From the NCBI GenBank assembly GCA_900551305.1, contig URVK01000027.1, positions 1 through 11,727 of the forward strand: 11,727 nt of DNA, written 5' to 3'. Below are positions 1 through 6,469 of this stretch, one piece after another. A program made the position numbers and the translations under genes. The notes under the pieces were generated by a model, which was not told where the DNA came from, ran no database searches, and saw nothing but the letters and a program-made list of their open reading frames with translations. Each line of letters starts with the position of its first letter. Positions within the stretch are counted from its first letter, which is position 1. This stretch comes from an uncultured Collinsella sp. (GTDB lineage: Bacteria; Actinomycetota; Coriobacteriia; Coriobacteriales; Coriobacteriaceae).

Positions 1-1
1 G

Positions 2-403
2 CGTCCGCGTGACTATCAGGCTTTGATTACCCCAGGCGCCGTGGATACGATTCGAGAGCTGCCGCGCCGTGGCGTTCGCGTGGCGCTTGCCAGCTCGTCT
101 CCCATGGTTAGCATCGAGGAAGTGCTCAACGCATGCGGGCTGTCTGATGCCTTTGAGTATGTGGTGAGCGGCGAGCAGTTTAAGGAGAGCAAGCCCGAAC
201 CCGACATCTACCTGCATGCGCTGGACCTGCTGGGGCTGCCCGCGAATCGCTGCTGCTGCGTTGAAGATTCGGTGCCTGGCATCACTGCCGGCAAGCGAGC
301 CGGCCTGACGGTCATTGCCAAGCGCGAGGAGCGCTTTGGCTTTAGCCAGGATGCCGCGGACAAGATTATCGACCAGCTGCCGGAGCTGCTCACGCTTTCT
401 TAG
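2..403 (+). CDS. HAD-superfamily hydrolase (subfamily IA, beta-phosphoglucomutase-like), 3' part
   Basis: The reading frame is open from the window edge, so the start codon and the N-terminal nucleophile motif (DxD) are outside; 133 residues are visible. HAD motif II is seen as ALASSSP, motif III as the Lys in ESKPEPDIY, and motif IV as the acidic pair in VEDSVPGI, followed by AGKRAG. This order and spacing are typical of subfamily IA enzymes such as beta-phosphoglucomutase and small sugar-phosphate phosphatases, which act in the cytoplasm through an aspartyl-phosphate intermediate. The exact substrate cannot be read from the C-terminal half. A TTG at 23 is in frame but is internal: the frame continues upstream with family-like sequence (RPRDYQAL). 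The gene is separated from the next one by 150 bases with a candidate terminator, so it is probably not part of the downstream operon. The family is near certain; the substrate is unknown. Confidence 0.85.
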   Translation, partial: RPRDYQALITPGAVDTIRELPRRGVRVALASSSPMVSIEEVLNACGLSDAFEYVVSGEQFKESKPEPDIYLHALDLLGLPANRCCCVEDSVPGITAGKRAGLTVIAKREERFGFSQDAADKIIDQLPELLTLS

Positions 404-426
404 GAGCGCGGTAGTTGCGCGTTTTT
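404..426 (+). terminator. Candidate intrinsic terminator after the HAD gene
   Basis: Directly after the stop codon, CGCG (407-410) can pair with CGCG (418-421) across a 7-base loop. Weak flanking G-U and A-U pairs extend the stem, and a run of five T (422-426) follows. The stem is short, so this is only a modest terminator call, but its position just after the gene and the T run support it. Confidence 0.4.
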
Positions 427-446
427 CGGGTCAGATGAGTAAATAC

Positions 447-476
447 CTGACATTTTGGTGCGGCAGCAAGCATACT
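447..476 (+). promoter_or_regulatory. Candidate sigma-70-type promoter for the GntR regulator gene
   Basis: CTGACA (447-452, one mismatch to the -35 consensus) is followed after 18 bases by CATACT (471-476, two mismatches to the -10 consensus). This lies in the most AT-rich stretch of the gap, about 75 bases upstream of the regulator start codon. Transcription would begin near 483, placing the 487-523 hairpin in the mRNA leader. The call is by eye only. Confidence 0.35.
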
Positions 477-482
477 TTATGC
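470..482. promoter_or_regulatory. Palindrome over the candidate -10 element (possible operator)
   Basis: GCATA-CTT-TATGC is a perfect 5-bp inverted repeat with a 3-base centre that covers the candidate -10 element of the regulator promoter. A dimeric GntR-family repressor could bind such a site to control its own gene. I did not find the same palindrome in front of the transporter gene, so assignment to this regulator is inference. Confidence 0.3.
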
Positions 483-486
483 TAAT

Positions 487-523
487 GCGGGCTTAAGGGC
501 TTGTTGAATGCCCTTGAGCCCGC
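487..523 (+). other. Strong hairpin in the gap before the GntR gene (terminator or leader structure)
   Basis: The 14-base arms 487-500 and 510-523 pair throughout, with one G-U wobble, around a 9-base loop, and are followed by only three T. It could be a second terminator for the HAD gene. If the promoter at 447-476 is used, it would instead be a structured 5' leader or attenuator of the regulator mRNA. The stem is clear in the sequence; its role is not decided. Confidence 0.55.
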
Positions 524-553
524 TTTAGACTGAATTGTGCTGGGAGAGGGTAT

Positions 554-1297
554 ATGCCATCGACTGAAGGGCTAACTGACGGTAAAGCAGCGATACCGCT
601 GTACCAACAAGTCATTGATATCATTAAAAACGAAATCAACTCCGGTGCCTACAAGGCGGGCGCGCGGATACCCAACGAATTCGAATTGGCTGAGAACTAT
701 AAAGTTGGCCGCGTTACCGTGCGACGCGCTATTGAGGAGCTCGTCCAGCAGGGCTATCTAACGAAGCGACAGGGGAAAGGCACGTTTGTCAATGCCCCCA
801 AGCTTAAGCGCAAGATTCGCCAGAAGGATGACGTTCAGAGTTTTTCGGACGCATGCCGCGTTAACGGAATGGAACCGGGGGCGCGCGTCATTTCGAGAAA
901 GATACTGCCGGCGGATTCCACCGAAGCGCAGTTCTTTGGTGTTCCCGTTGGAACTGATTTGATTTGCGTTGAGCGTGTGCGTACTGCCGATGGAGTCCCC
1001 GTCATGCTCGAGAACAACATATATGTTTACGAGGCCAACGCTTATCTATCAACGGCACCTCTATCTAACCAATCCATTTTTGAGTTCGTGCGCAACCGGA
1101 CGGGCCGTACGCCCGCGTTTACCGACCCGTGCACGCTCGAGATCGCGTGCGCGTCGCCCGAGGTCGCTCGGCTGTTGGCGGTTCCCGTTGGCGAACCCTT
1201 GTTTTACATGGATGCCTTCTTTTTCGATGAGCAGCGGAGACCGTTTATCATTGGTCGTCAGCGGATCGTTGGATCTCGTTACATTTTTGACATCTAG
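554..1297 (+). CDS. GntR-family transcriptional regulator with UTRA sensor domain (HutC/FrlR type)
   Basis: This 247-residue cytoplasmic DNA-binding protein has an N-terminal winged helix (residues about 15-82) with the family pattern PLYQQV, then SGAY.AG..IPNEFELAE, a recognition helix GRVTVRRAIEEL (52-63) and the wing QGKGTFV (73-79). Residues about 98-243 form a UTRA ligand-binding domain, with VGTDLICVERVR and a C-terminal FIIGRQRIVGSRYIFDI. UTRA regulators of this class bind a sugar or sugar-phosphate effector and usually repress the adjacent catabolic operon; E. coli FrlR, in the fructoselysine operon, is one example. The frl-like genes downstream make an Amadori-product 6-phosphate a reasonable effector guess. 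The ATG at 554 is preceded by GGGAGAGGG (542-550). The gene stands alone: its own terminator follows, and the operon begins about 220 bases later on the same strand. The family is sure; the effector is inferred. Confidence 0.93.
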   Translation: MPSTEGLTDGKAAIPLYQQVIDIIKNEINSGAYKAGARIPNEFELAENYKVGRVTVRRAIEELVQQGYLTKRQGKGTFVNAPKLKRKIRQKDDVQSFSDACRVNGMEPGARVISRKILPADSTEAQFFGVPVGTDLICVERVRTADGVPVMLENNIYVYEANAYLSTAPLSNQSIFEFVRNRTGRTPAFTDPCTLEIACASPEVARLLAVPVGEPLFYMDAFFFDEQRRPFIIGRQRIVGSRYIFDI

Positions 1298-1307
1298 GAC
1301 ATTGCGA

Positions 1308-1347
1308 ATGGAAACGCCCGGTGGATCATCTCACCGGGCGTTTCCAT
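1308..1347 (+). terminator. Hairpin terminator after the GntR gene
   Basis: The arms 1308-1323 and 1332-1347 form a perfect 16-bp stem around an 8-base loop, starting 10 bases after the stop codon. The arms carry GAAAC/GTTTC at the base and a GC-rich core (CGCCCGGTG). No separate T run follows, but the descending arm itself contains TTT. It should insulate the regulator gene from the transporter operon. Confidence 0.75.
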
Positions 1348-1454
1348 ACCGTTCACGGCGCGAACGCAACCGTTCAACCGCGTTACGGCAATCAGTTTGA
1401 AATAATCTTGATGACGGGAAAAGCTGCTGGTAATCTATGGAACGTCATAGAACG
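1348..1454. repeat. Repeated GAACG/CGTTC half-sites, including a direct repeat of ACCGTTCA
   Basis: The pentamer GAACG or its complement occurs five times between the terminator and the transporter gene: CGTTC 1350-1354, GAACG 1362-1366, CGTTC 1371-1375, GAACG 1440-1444 and GAACG 1450-1454. ACCGTTCA is repeated exactly at 1348-1355 and 1369-1376, 21 bases (two helical turns) apart. The last two copies flank the predicted transcription start. This arrangement resembles a multi-site operator. The repeats are direct observation; the regulatory role is inference. Confidence 0.4.
1408..1436 (+). promoter_or_regulatory. Candidate promoter of the transporter operon
   Basis: TTGATG (1408-1413) is followed after exactly 17 bases by TAATCT (1431-1436), preceded by TGG, which gives an extended -10 (TGn). 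The -10 hexamer itself is weak (three of six). Initiation near 1443 would leave a leader of about 70 bases. A small inverted repeat, CTATG (1435-1439) and CATAG (1446-1450), overlaps the predicted start point. Confidence 0.4.
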
Positions 1455-1457
1455 TTT

Positions 1458-1478
1458 GCCTCATGCAAGCGTTGAGGC
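1458..1478 (+). other. Small leader hairpin before the transporter gene
   Basis: GCCTCA (1458-1463) and TGAGGC (1473-1478) form a perfect 6-bp stem with a 9-base loop in the predicted leader, 37 bases before the start codon. It is too short to call a riboswitch, and no known riboswitch core is recognised around it. Confidence 0.25.
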
Positions 1479-1515
1479 GAGATGCGATGCAGTCTCGAGT
1501 TCTTTGGAGGTATCT

Positions 1516-2979
1516 ATGTCAGATACGAAGGCGAAGAAGACAAACAGACGTTTTAAGTTCAAATTACCGCATGTCTATGCGATCATGTTCTTGCTGATCG
1601 TTGTCTTTGCGGTCCTGACTTGGATCGTTCCTTCTGGTCAGTATCAGCGCAAGACGATTTCGACAGCGGCGGGCGAGCGTGAAGTTGCCGTTGCTGGAAC
1701 CTATGAACAGGTCGATAAGAACTACACCGATTCCGAGACCGGCGAGACCATCAATCTGGGCCAGGATATCTTTGCGGTCCTGCAAGCGCCTACTAAGGGC
1801 ATCCAGGAGGCTGCCGACGTCGTTGCGTTCGTCTTATTGATTGGCGGATCGTTCGCAGTCATCACCAAGACTAACGCTTTGAATGCCGGCATGAGCCGTG
1901 TGATTAAAAAGCTCAAGAACAAGGACATCCTCATCATTCCCATCACGATGACGTTGCTGTCCATTTGCGGCACTACGTTTGGTATGTCTGAGGAAGCCCT
2001 GCCGTTCTATGCCATCTTCATTCCCATCATGATGGGTATCGGTTATGACTCGATGACGGCATTCATCATCTGCTTCCTTGGTCCCAACCTGGGATATTGT
2101 GCCTCGACCATCGATCCGTTTAACGTCTTGATCGCCCAAGGCATCATTGGCATCGAGGGCAATCCGCAACTGTGGCTGCGCGCCGTTTCTTGGGTCATCT
2201 TCACTGCCGTCGGTATCGCATGGGCCATGCGCTACGCCATGCGCGTCAAGAAAAACCCCGAGTCGTCCATTACGTACGAGGACGACAAGCTCAAGCGTGT
2301 TGAGTTTTCCGTGACCGATGCCTCCATCGAGGAAGAGTTCACTACCCGTCAGAAGCTCGTGCTTATCGATTTTGCCTGCGGCATGGGCATTATCGTCTGG
2401 GGTCTTGTTACCCAGGGCTGGTACATGAATGAGATTTCCGCCGTGTTCCTTGGTATGGGCTTGCTTGCCGGTATCCTGGGCGGCCTTGACCAGCAGACGA
2501 TCGCCGAGGAGTTCGTTAAAGGCATTGCCGACTTTGCGTATGCCGCTATCGTCATCGGCATCGCTCGCGGTATCTTGGTCATCGCAGAGGGTGGCATGAT
2601 CATCGACACCATCCTCCAGGCGCTCGCTACTGCACTCGCCGGTGCACCTGCCGCCGTCTACACCACGTTTATGTATATCGTCCTTGGCCTGCTCTCTTTG
2701 CTGGTTCCCTCGAGCTCTGGACTTGCGGCGCTCACCATGCCCGTCATGGGTCCGCTGACCGAGCTTATGGGCCTCAATCCCGAAGCCGCCGTTACCGCGC
2801 TCCAGTTTGCTAATCAGACCATCAACACCATCAGTCCCGTGGCGGGCATGACGGTTGCCGGCCTTGCCGTGGCAAAGATCTCGTTTGGTCAATGGTGGAA
2901 GACCATTTGGAAGTTCTTCATTTTCATGGTCGTCTTTGGCCTGATCGTAACGGCAATCTCTGGCATGCTTCCGGTGTAG
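1516..2979 (+). CDS. YfcC-family membrane transporter (DcuC/ArcD-like ion transporter superfamily)
   Basis: The 487-residue integral membrane protein has roughly a dozen hydrophobic segments. It opens with a short basic tail and a first segment at about 18-38 (LPHVYAIMFLLIVVF, ending TWIVPSGQY), a YfcC-family hallmark. Further conserved stretches are GTTFGMSEEALPFYAIFIP (152-170), the LGPNLGYCASTIDPFNV loop, and VPSSSGLAALTMPVMGPL (397-414) near the C terminus. Family members carry amino acids or small organic anions; specificity varies and is poorly known. As first gene of an frl-like operon it probably imports the Amadori compound or a peptide form of it, replacing the amino-acid permease FrlA of E. 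coli; that is inference. The ATG at 1516 is chosen because GGAGG (1506-1510) sits 5 bases upstream. An in-frame GTG at 1321 lies inside the terminator hairpin and is rejected. The next gene begins 9 bases after the stop. Confidence 0.9.
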   Translation: MSDTKAKKTNRRFKFKLPHVYAIMFLLIVVFAVLTWIVPSGQYQRKTISTAAGEREVAVAGTYEQVDKNYTDSETGETINLGQDIFAVLQAPTKGIQEAADVVAFVLLIGGSFAVITKTNALNAGMSRVIKKLKNKDILIIPITMTLLSICGTTFGMSEEALPFYAIFIPIMMGIGYDSMTAFIICFLGPNLGYCASTIDPFNVLIAQGIIGIEGNPQLWLRAVSWVIFTAVGIAWAMRYAMRVKKNPESSITYEDDKLKRVEFSVTDASIEEEFTTRQKLVLIDFACGMGIIVWGLVTQGWYMNEISAVFLGMGLLAGILGGLDQQTIAEEFVKGIADFAYAAIVIGIARGILVIAEGGMIIDTILQALATALAGAPAAVYTTFMYIVLGLLSLLVPSSSGLAALTMPVMGPLTELMGLNPEAAVTALQFANQTINTISPVAGMTVAGLAVAKISFGQWWKTIWKFFIFMVVFGLIVTAISGMLPV

Positions 2980-2988
2980 GTGGTTGTG

Positions 2989-4572
2989 ATGTCTGATCGT
3001 TTAACGGTCCTGACGTCTAAGAGCGTCTTTACCGGTACGGGGGACCTGCCGTTCGAAGGTTTCGTAGCGGTCCGTGGCAATCGAATTGAGGCGGTTGGCA
3101 CCAAGTGTGAGGTAGCTTCGTATTTGACCCAGGCGGACGAGGTAGTTGACCTGGGCGACCGCACCGTCATGCCTGGCCTGATCGATGTGCATACCTTCTA
3201 TACGGGCTGGGCGCTGCGGACGTTGGGGTCTGATCTATCCGGCGTCGCTGATGCCAAAGAGGCCGTGTCGCTCTTGCGTGCATGGAAAGATGATCATCCG
3301 GATTGCGCGGCGGCTTTTGGCCACAACCTGCCCGAAACGTTGGCATCGGATGCCGAGAACGCAAACACAGCAGCTGTGTTTGACGAGTGTTTTGGCGATA
3401 TCCCTGTCGTCTGCTTTACACCGGGCGCGGAGACCTGTGTTCTCAATGCTGCCGCCAGTGCGCGATACGGCTTTACGCCGCAGGCGTGCTATGCCGAGAA
3501 GATCTGGCGCATGATGAGCGATTTCCTCGCGCTGCCCGAGGTGCGTGCCGGGTATTCGGACTACATGAGCATGCTTAACGAGCGCGGCGTTACCGCCATC
3601 AAGGAGATGGCGTTTGATGACTACTACGGCTTTGCCGACGAAATGGCTCGCCGTGAGGAATCTGGAGAGCTGACGGTTCGCGTCTCTATGATGTCGCAGC
3701 CGGTGGGTGCCGGTGCAAATCTGCCATATGCCCGCGAGGCACGAGAGCGCTTCCGGGGACCGTTCGTTCGTTTTTCTGGCTTCAACCGTATGACCGATCG
3801 CGGCGTATGGGCGGGGCTTGCCGAGATGATTGACCCCTATGAAGACACGGCCGATGCGGGCGCTGCCGGCAAGACGGTCGTCGAGGAGCCAGAGTGGGAT
3901 CTGATTGAGAACGAGCTGCGTGCAATTGATGCTGACGGCTTCCGATATTCCTTGCATTGCCAGGGCGATGGCGCCGTTCGCCGCACCGTGGCGCTCTATG
4001 CCTCGCTGCCTCGAGACGAGCATGGACGGATGCTTCGTCGCCATGCGATTACCGATCTCGAGAACTCTGATCCGACCGATCTTGTCGAGTTTGGCAAGTT
4101 GGGTGGAATTTGCGAGGTTTATCCGCAGATTCTGACGCTGGACCGGCGCGAGGATTGCCTGTCGATGATGCGTCGACAAATTGGCGAGACGCGACTTTTG
4201 CACAGCTGGAATCGCCGTGGCATGGAAGATGCCGGATGCACAGTGTGCTGTGGCACGGATTTACCGCTGTTGATTCCGAGCCTGGGCGAGTCAATCTACA
4301 GTGCGTGCGGCGGATACTTCGACGACGGGCTGCCCGTGAATGAGGCCAACGCGCTGACGCTTGTCGAGCTCTTGCGCGCTTGGACTGCCGGGGGCGCGTA
4401 CGACCTGATGCGCGAAGACGAGCTGGGTACGCTCGAGGTCGGCAAGCTTGCCGATATCTGCGTGCTCGATCGGGATGTGTTCGACCTCGATTATCGCGAC
4501 GCACGCGATCTTGCGGTTGATATAACGATGTCGGACGGACAAATCGTGTTTGATCGAAATAAGGAGGCATAA
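2989..4572 (+). CDS. YtcJ-like amidohydrolase (amidohydrolase 3 family) with altered metal motifs
   Basis: This 527-residue cytoplasmic protein has the architecture of YtcJ-type amidohydrolases: an N-terminal beta-sandwich (about 1-60), then TVMPGLIDVHTF (59-70) opening a TIM barrel, SLHCQGDGA (321-329, usually H-A-x-G-D), CGTDLP (421-426) carrying the conserved Asp424, and a closing sandwich with LGTLEVGKLADICVLD. The family hydrolyses amide or similar C-N bonds using divalent metal. The usual H-x-H after the PG-x-ID motif is H68-T-F70 here, and the usual RIEH is HAITD (352-356), so at least two common ligands are replaced. It may be a divergent enzyme or use one metal. ATG 2989 is preferred over GTG 2980 and 2986 because AGGTGG (2978-2983) precedes it at normal distance. 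It lies 9 bases after the transporter gene and 1 base before the FrlC-like gene, so it belongs to the same pathway. The substrate is unknown; an N-acyl or peptide-linked form of the imported compound is a guess. Confidence 0.82.
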   Translation: MSDRLTVLTSKSVFTGTGDLPFEGFVAVRGNRIEAVGTKCEVASYLTQADEVVDLGDRTVMPGLIDVHTFYTGWALRTLGSDLSGVADAKEAVSLLRAWKDDHPDCAAAFGHNLPETLASDAENANTAAVFDECFGDIPVVCFTPGAETCVLNAAASARYGFTPQACYAEKIWRMMSDFLALPEVRAGYSDYMSMLNERGVTAIKEMAFDDYYGFADEMARREESGELTVRVSMMSQPVGAGANLPYAREARERFRGPFVRFSGFNRMTDRGVWAGLAEMIDPYEDTADAGAAGKTVVEEPEWDLIENELRAIDADGFRYSLHCQGDGAVRRTVALYASLPRDEHGRMLRRHAITDLENSDPTDLVEFGKLGGICEVYPQILTLDRREDCLSMMRRQIGETRLLHSWNRRGMEDAGCTVCCGTDLPLLIPSLGESIYSACGGYFDDGLPVNEANALTLVELLRAWTAGGAYDLMREDELGTLEVGKLADICVLDRDVFDLDYRDARDLAVDITMSDGQIVFDRNKEA

Positions 4573-4573
4573 G

Positions 4574-5425
4574 ATGTCTGAATCCAAACCGACGCTGCGC
4601 CGCGAGCAGATTGCGGGCATGAATATCCACTACATCATGTGGTCGCTCGATTACTTCCTTGATGTGCAGCAGCGTTTGGGCTTTGAGTCCATTGAGCTGT
4701 GGTGTGCGGAGCCACATGTGACGCTCGACCACACGGGCTACTTTGAGGCTGAGGTCCTGGCGAAAAAGGCTGCAGACCGTGGGCTTAGGTATCGTACTCT
4801 GTGCCCCGAGAATGTTGTCTATCCTTGGCAGTACTGCGCACGCAAACCGTTGCATGAACAGCGCAGCCTGGCGTACTTTAAGCACGGCATTGAGCTTGCC
4901 GAGGTACTTGGGTGCGACCGTATGTCCGTCAACTCGGGCTGGGGCGACTGGGACGAGGACCGCGAGGAAGCCTGGAAGCGCAGCCGCGAGCACTTGTCCA
5001 TTCTGGCGGAGTATGCCGGCGAGCACGGTCTGGTGCTTACGATGGAAAGCCTGCGTCCCGAGGAGAGCAACCTTGTGACGACGGTTTCCGATGCGAAGCG
5101 CATGATTGACGAGGTCGCGAGCCCGTATTTACAGCCCATGGTTGATACAACCGCGATGGGCGTTGCTGGCGAGACGCTCGAGGACTGGTTTGCCACCTTT
5201 GGTGATGGGGCAATTCACGAGATGCACTTTATCGACGGTGACCCGTATGGCCATCTGGTGTGGGGCGATGGCAAGCACGATATGGACGCCTTCGTTGCCA
5301 CACTCAACGTCCATGGTTTCGACGGCATGCTGGGCCAGGAAATTACGGACGGCCGTTACTACGATGACCCGGCGGCGGCTGATGCCAAGAACATGGCCGC
5401 ATTCGAGAAATATCTGATTGACTAA
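4574..5425 (+). CDS. frlC: FrlC-like sugar epimerase (fructoselysine 3-epimerase-type TIM barrel)
   Basis: The 283-residue protein belongs to the xylose isomerase-like TIM barrel family of sugar (phosphate) isomerases and epimerases. The four metal ligands expected on separate strands are seen: Glu158 in TMESLRPEESN, Asp191 in MVDTT, His218 in EMHFIDGD and Glu256 in GQEITD. The stretch from YAGEHGL through PEESN to D191 and the acidic C-terminal part resemble E. coli FrlC (compare its LTPYESN and MVDI), which interconverts fructoselysine and psicoselysine. E. coli FrlC is 276 residues, close to this length. The start ATG 4574 has AAGGAGG (4561-4567) at 6 bases. An in-frame TTG at 4550 would overlap the previous gene and lacks such a site. 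It sits between the amidohydrolase (1-base gap) and the FrlB-like gene. The family is sure. The Amadori substrate is inferred from similarity and context; another ketose conjugate is possible. Confidence 0.82.
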   Translation: MSESKPTLRREQIAGMNIHYIMWSLDYFLDVQQRLGFESIELWCAEPHVTLDHTGYFEAEVLAKKAADRGLRYRTLCPENVVYPWQYCARKPLHEQRSLAYFKHGIELAEVLGCDRMSVNSGWGDWDEDREEAWKRSREHLSILAEYAGEHGLVLTMESLRPEESNLVTTVSDAKRMIDEVASPYLQPMVDTTAMGVAGETLEDWFATFGDGAIHEMHFIDGDPYGHLVWGDGKHDMDAFVATLNVHGFDGMLGQEITDGRYYDDPAAADAKNMAAFEKYLID

Positions 5426-5435
5426 AACAACTATC

Positions 5436-5466
5436 GGCCACGCAACCAACGTCATTGATTGCGGCC
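5436..5466 (+). other. Intercistronic hairpin between the FrlC-like and FrlB-like genes
   Basis: GGCC (5436-5439) and GCAA (5442-5445) can pair with GGCC (5463-5466) and TTGC (5459-5462), forming an 8-bp stem with a 2-base bulge and a 13-base loop. No T run follows, so it does not look like a terminator. It occupies the only gap above 15 bases inside module A and could affect mRNA processing or stability. Confidence 0.3.
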
Positions 5467-5487
5467 CAAACAAGAAAGGAACTGGAT

Positions 5488-6456
5488 ATGAACGCACACG
5501 ATCTGATCAAAGAGGCAATTGCCGAGAAGGGCAAGTTCGACAGCGTCTACTGGATTGCTTGCGGTGGCTCCATGATCGATTTGATCCCGGCTCATGAGCT
5601 TCTGCAGCGCGAGGCAACCACCTTCACTTCGTATATCTATACCGCGCGTGAATTCGACATTATGCGTCCGCGTCGTCTGGGCGAGAAGTCCCTGGTCATC
5701 GCTTGTAGCCACAGTGGCAACACCCCCGAGGTCGTCGAGGGCTGCGAGATTGCCCTTGCTGCCGGCGCTACGGTGATCGCCCAGACCGACAACGCTGGAT
5801 CCAAGATTGACTCCGGCAAGTGGACCACGTGGGTCTACCCATGGGGCGAGGGCGTGCCGCAGGCCGAGGTCCCCGCTGGCATTTCGCTGTCGCTTGCGGC
5901 AGAGCTGCTCGATCAGCAGGAGGGCTACGCCGATCTCACCGATATGTATGCCGGTATTGCCGAGATGGATAAGATTCTTCCCCCGGCACGCGAGAAGGTA
6001 AATGCCGAGCTGGGCGATCGCTTTGCCAAGCTTTGCCAGGAGCACGAGTTCTTCTATATTCTGGGCAGCGGTCCCAACTTTAGCCAGACCTACGGTTTCG
6101 CTATCTGCTCTCTTATGGAGATGCAGTGGCAGCACTGCAGCTACATCCACTCTGCCGAGTACTTCCATGGCCCCTTCGAGGCTACTCAGGATGGCGTTTT
6201 TTACTTCCTGCAGATGGGCTCCAGCGAGTGCCGTGCTATGGACGAGCGCGCCCTGGCGTTCCTTAAGACGCATACCGATACGCTGATGGTGCTCGATGCC
6301 AAGGAGTACGGTATGGAGGCCGTGCCGGCGAGCGTCCGTGCCTATCTGGACCCGGTGCTGTTCTACGCCATGAACTGCGAGCTGCGTGCTGCACGCGGCA
6401 AGGTGTTTGACCATGATCCCGATTTCCGTCGCTACATGGGCGTCGTCGAGTACTAG
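5488..6456 (+). CDS. frlB: FrlB-like Amadori 6-phosphate deglycase (SIS domain)
   Basis: The 322-residue protein has two SIS (sugar isomerase) halves. The first carries WIACGGS and CSHSGNTPEVVEG (73-85), the phosphosugar-binding loop. The second carries YILGSGPNFSQTYGFA, SLMEMQW and then SAEYFHGPFE (222-231) with Glu224 and His227. The C terminus DHDPDFRRYMGVVEY closely matches the end of E. coli FrlB (NPDERRYYGGLVEY), a tail I take as characteristic of the deglycase group and not of general SIS isomerases. FrlB splits fructoselysine 6-phosphate into glucose 6-phosphate and lysine; relatives (FraB, GfrF, GfrE) do the same for fructose-asparagine, fructoselysine and glucoselysine 6-phosphates. 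The start ATG 5488 has AAGAAAGGA (5472-5480) 7 bases upstream. It lies 62 bases after the FrlC-like gene and 13 bases before the FrlD-like gene. The deglycase role is well supported; which amine is released is not visible. Confidence 0.87.
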   Translation: MNAHDLIKEAIAEKGKFDSVYWIACGGSMIDLIPAHELLQREATTFTSYIYTAREFDIMRPRRLGEKSLVIACSHSGNTPEVVEGCEIALAAGATVIAQTDNAGSKIDSGKWTTWVYPWGEGVPQAEVPAGISLSLAAELLDQQEGYADLTDMYAGIAEMDKILPPAREKVNAELGDRFAKLCQEHEFFYILGSGPNFSQTYGFAICSLMEMQWQHCSYIHSAEYFHGPFEATQDGVFYFLQMGSSECRAMDERALAFLKTHTDTLMVLDAKEYGMEAVPASVRAYLDPVLFYAMNCELRAARGKVFDHDPDFRRYMGVVEY

Positions 6457-6469
6457 AAGGGTAAATACC

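Noticed and set aside
969..1400. A + strand frame overlapping the end of the GntR gene and its terminator
   Set aside because: It is out of frame with a convincing UTRA domain and runs through the terminator hairpin. The protein has no recognisable features.
1321..1515. 65-codon N-terminal extension of the transporter from GTG 1321
   Set aside because: The GTG lies in the terminator stem, the extension is not hydrophobic or family-like, and ATG 1516 has an ideal GGAGG site.
1834..2892. Long open frame on the - strand (about 350 codons) opposite the transporter gene
   Set aside because: It is a shadow of codon bias in a GC-rich gene. The translation is rich in His, Asp, Gly and Arg with no family resemblance, and the + strand protein is a clear membrane transporter.
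3235..5026. Overlapping - strand open frames opposite the amidohydrolase and FrlC-like genes
   Set aside because: They overlap well-supported + strand genes, have no recognisable motifs, and have Arg-rich low-quality sequence typical of shadow frames.
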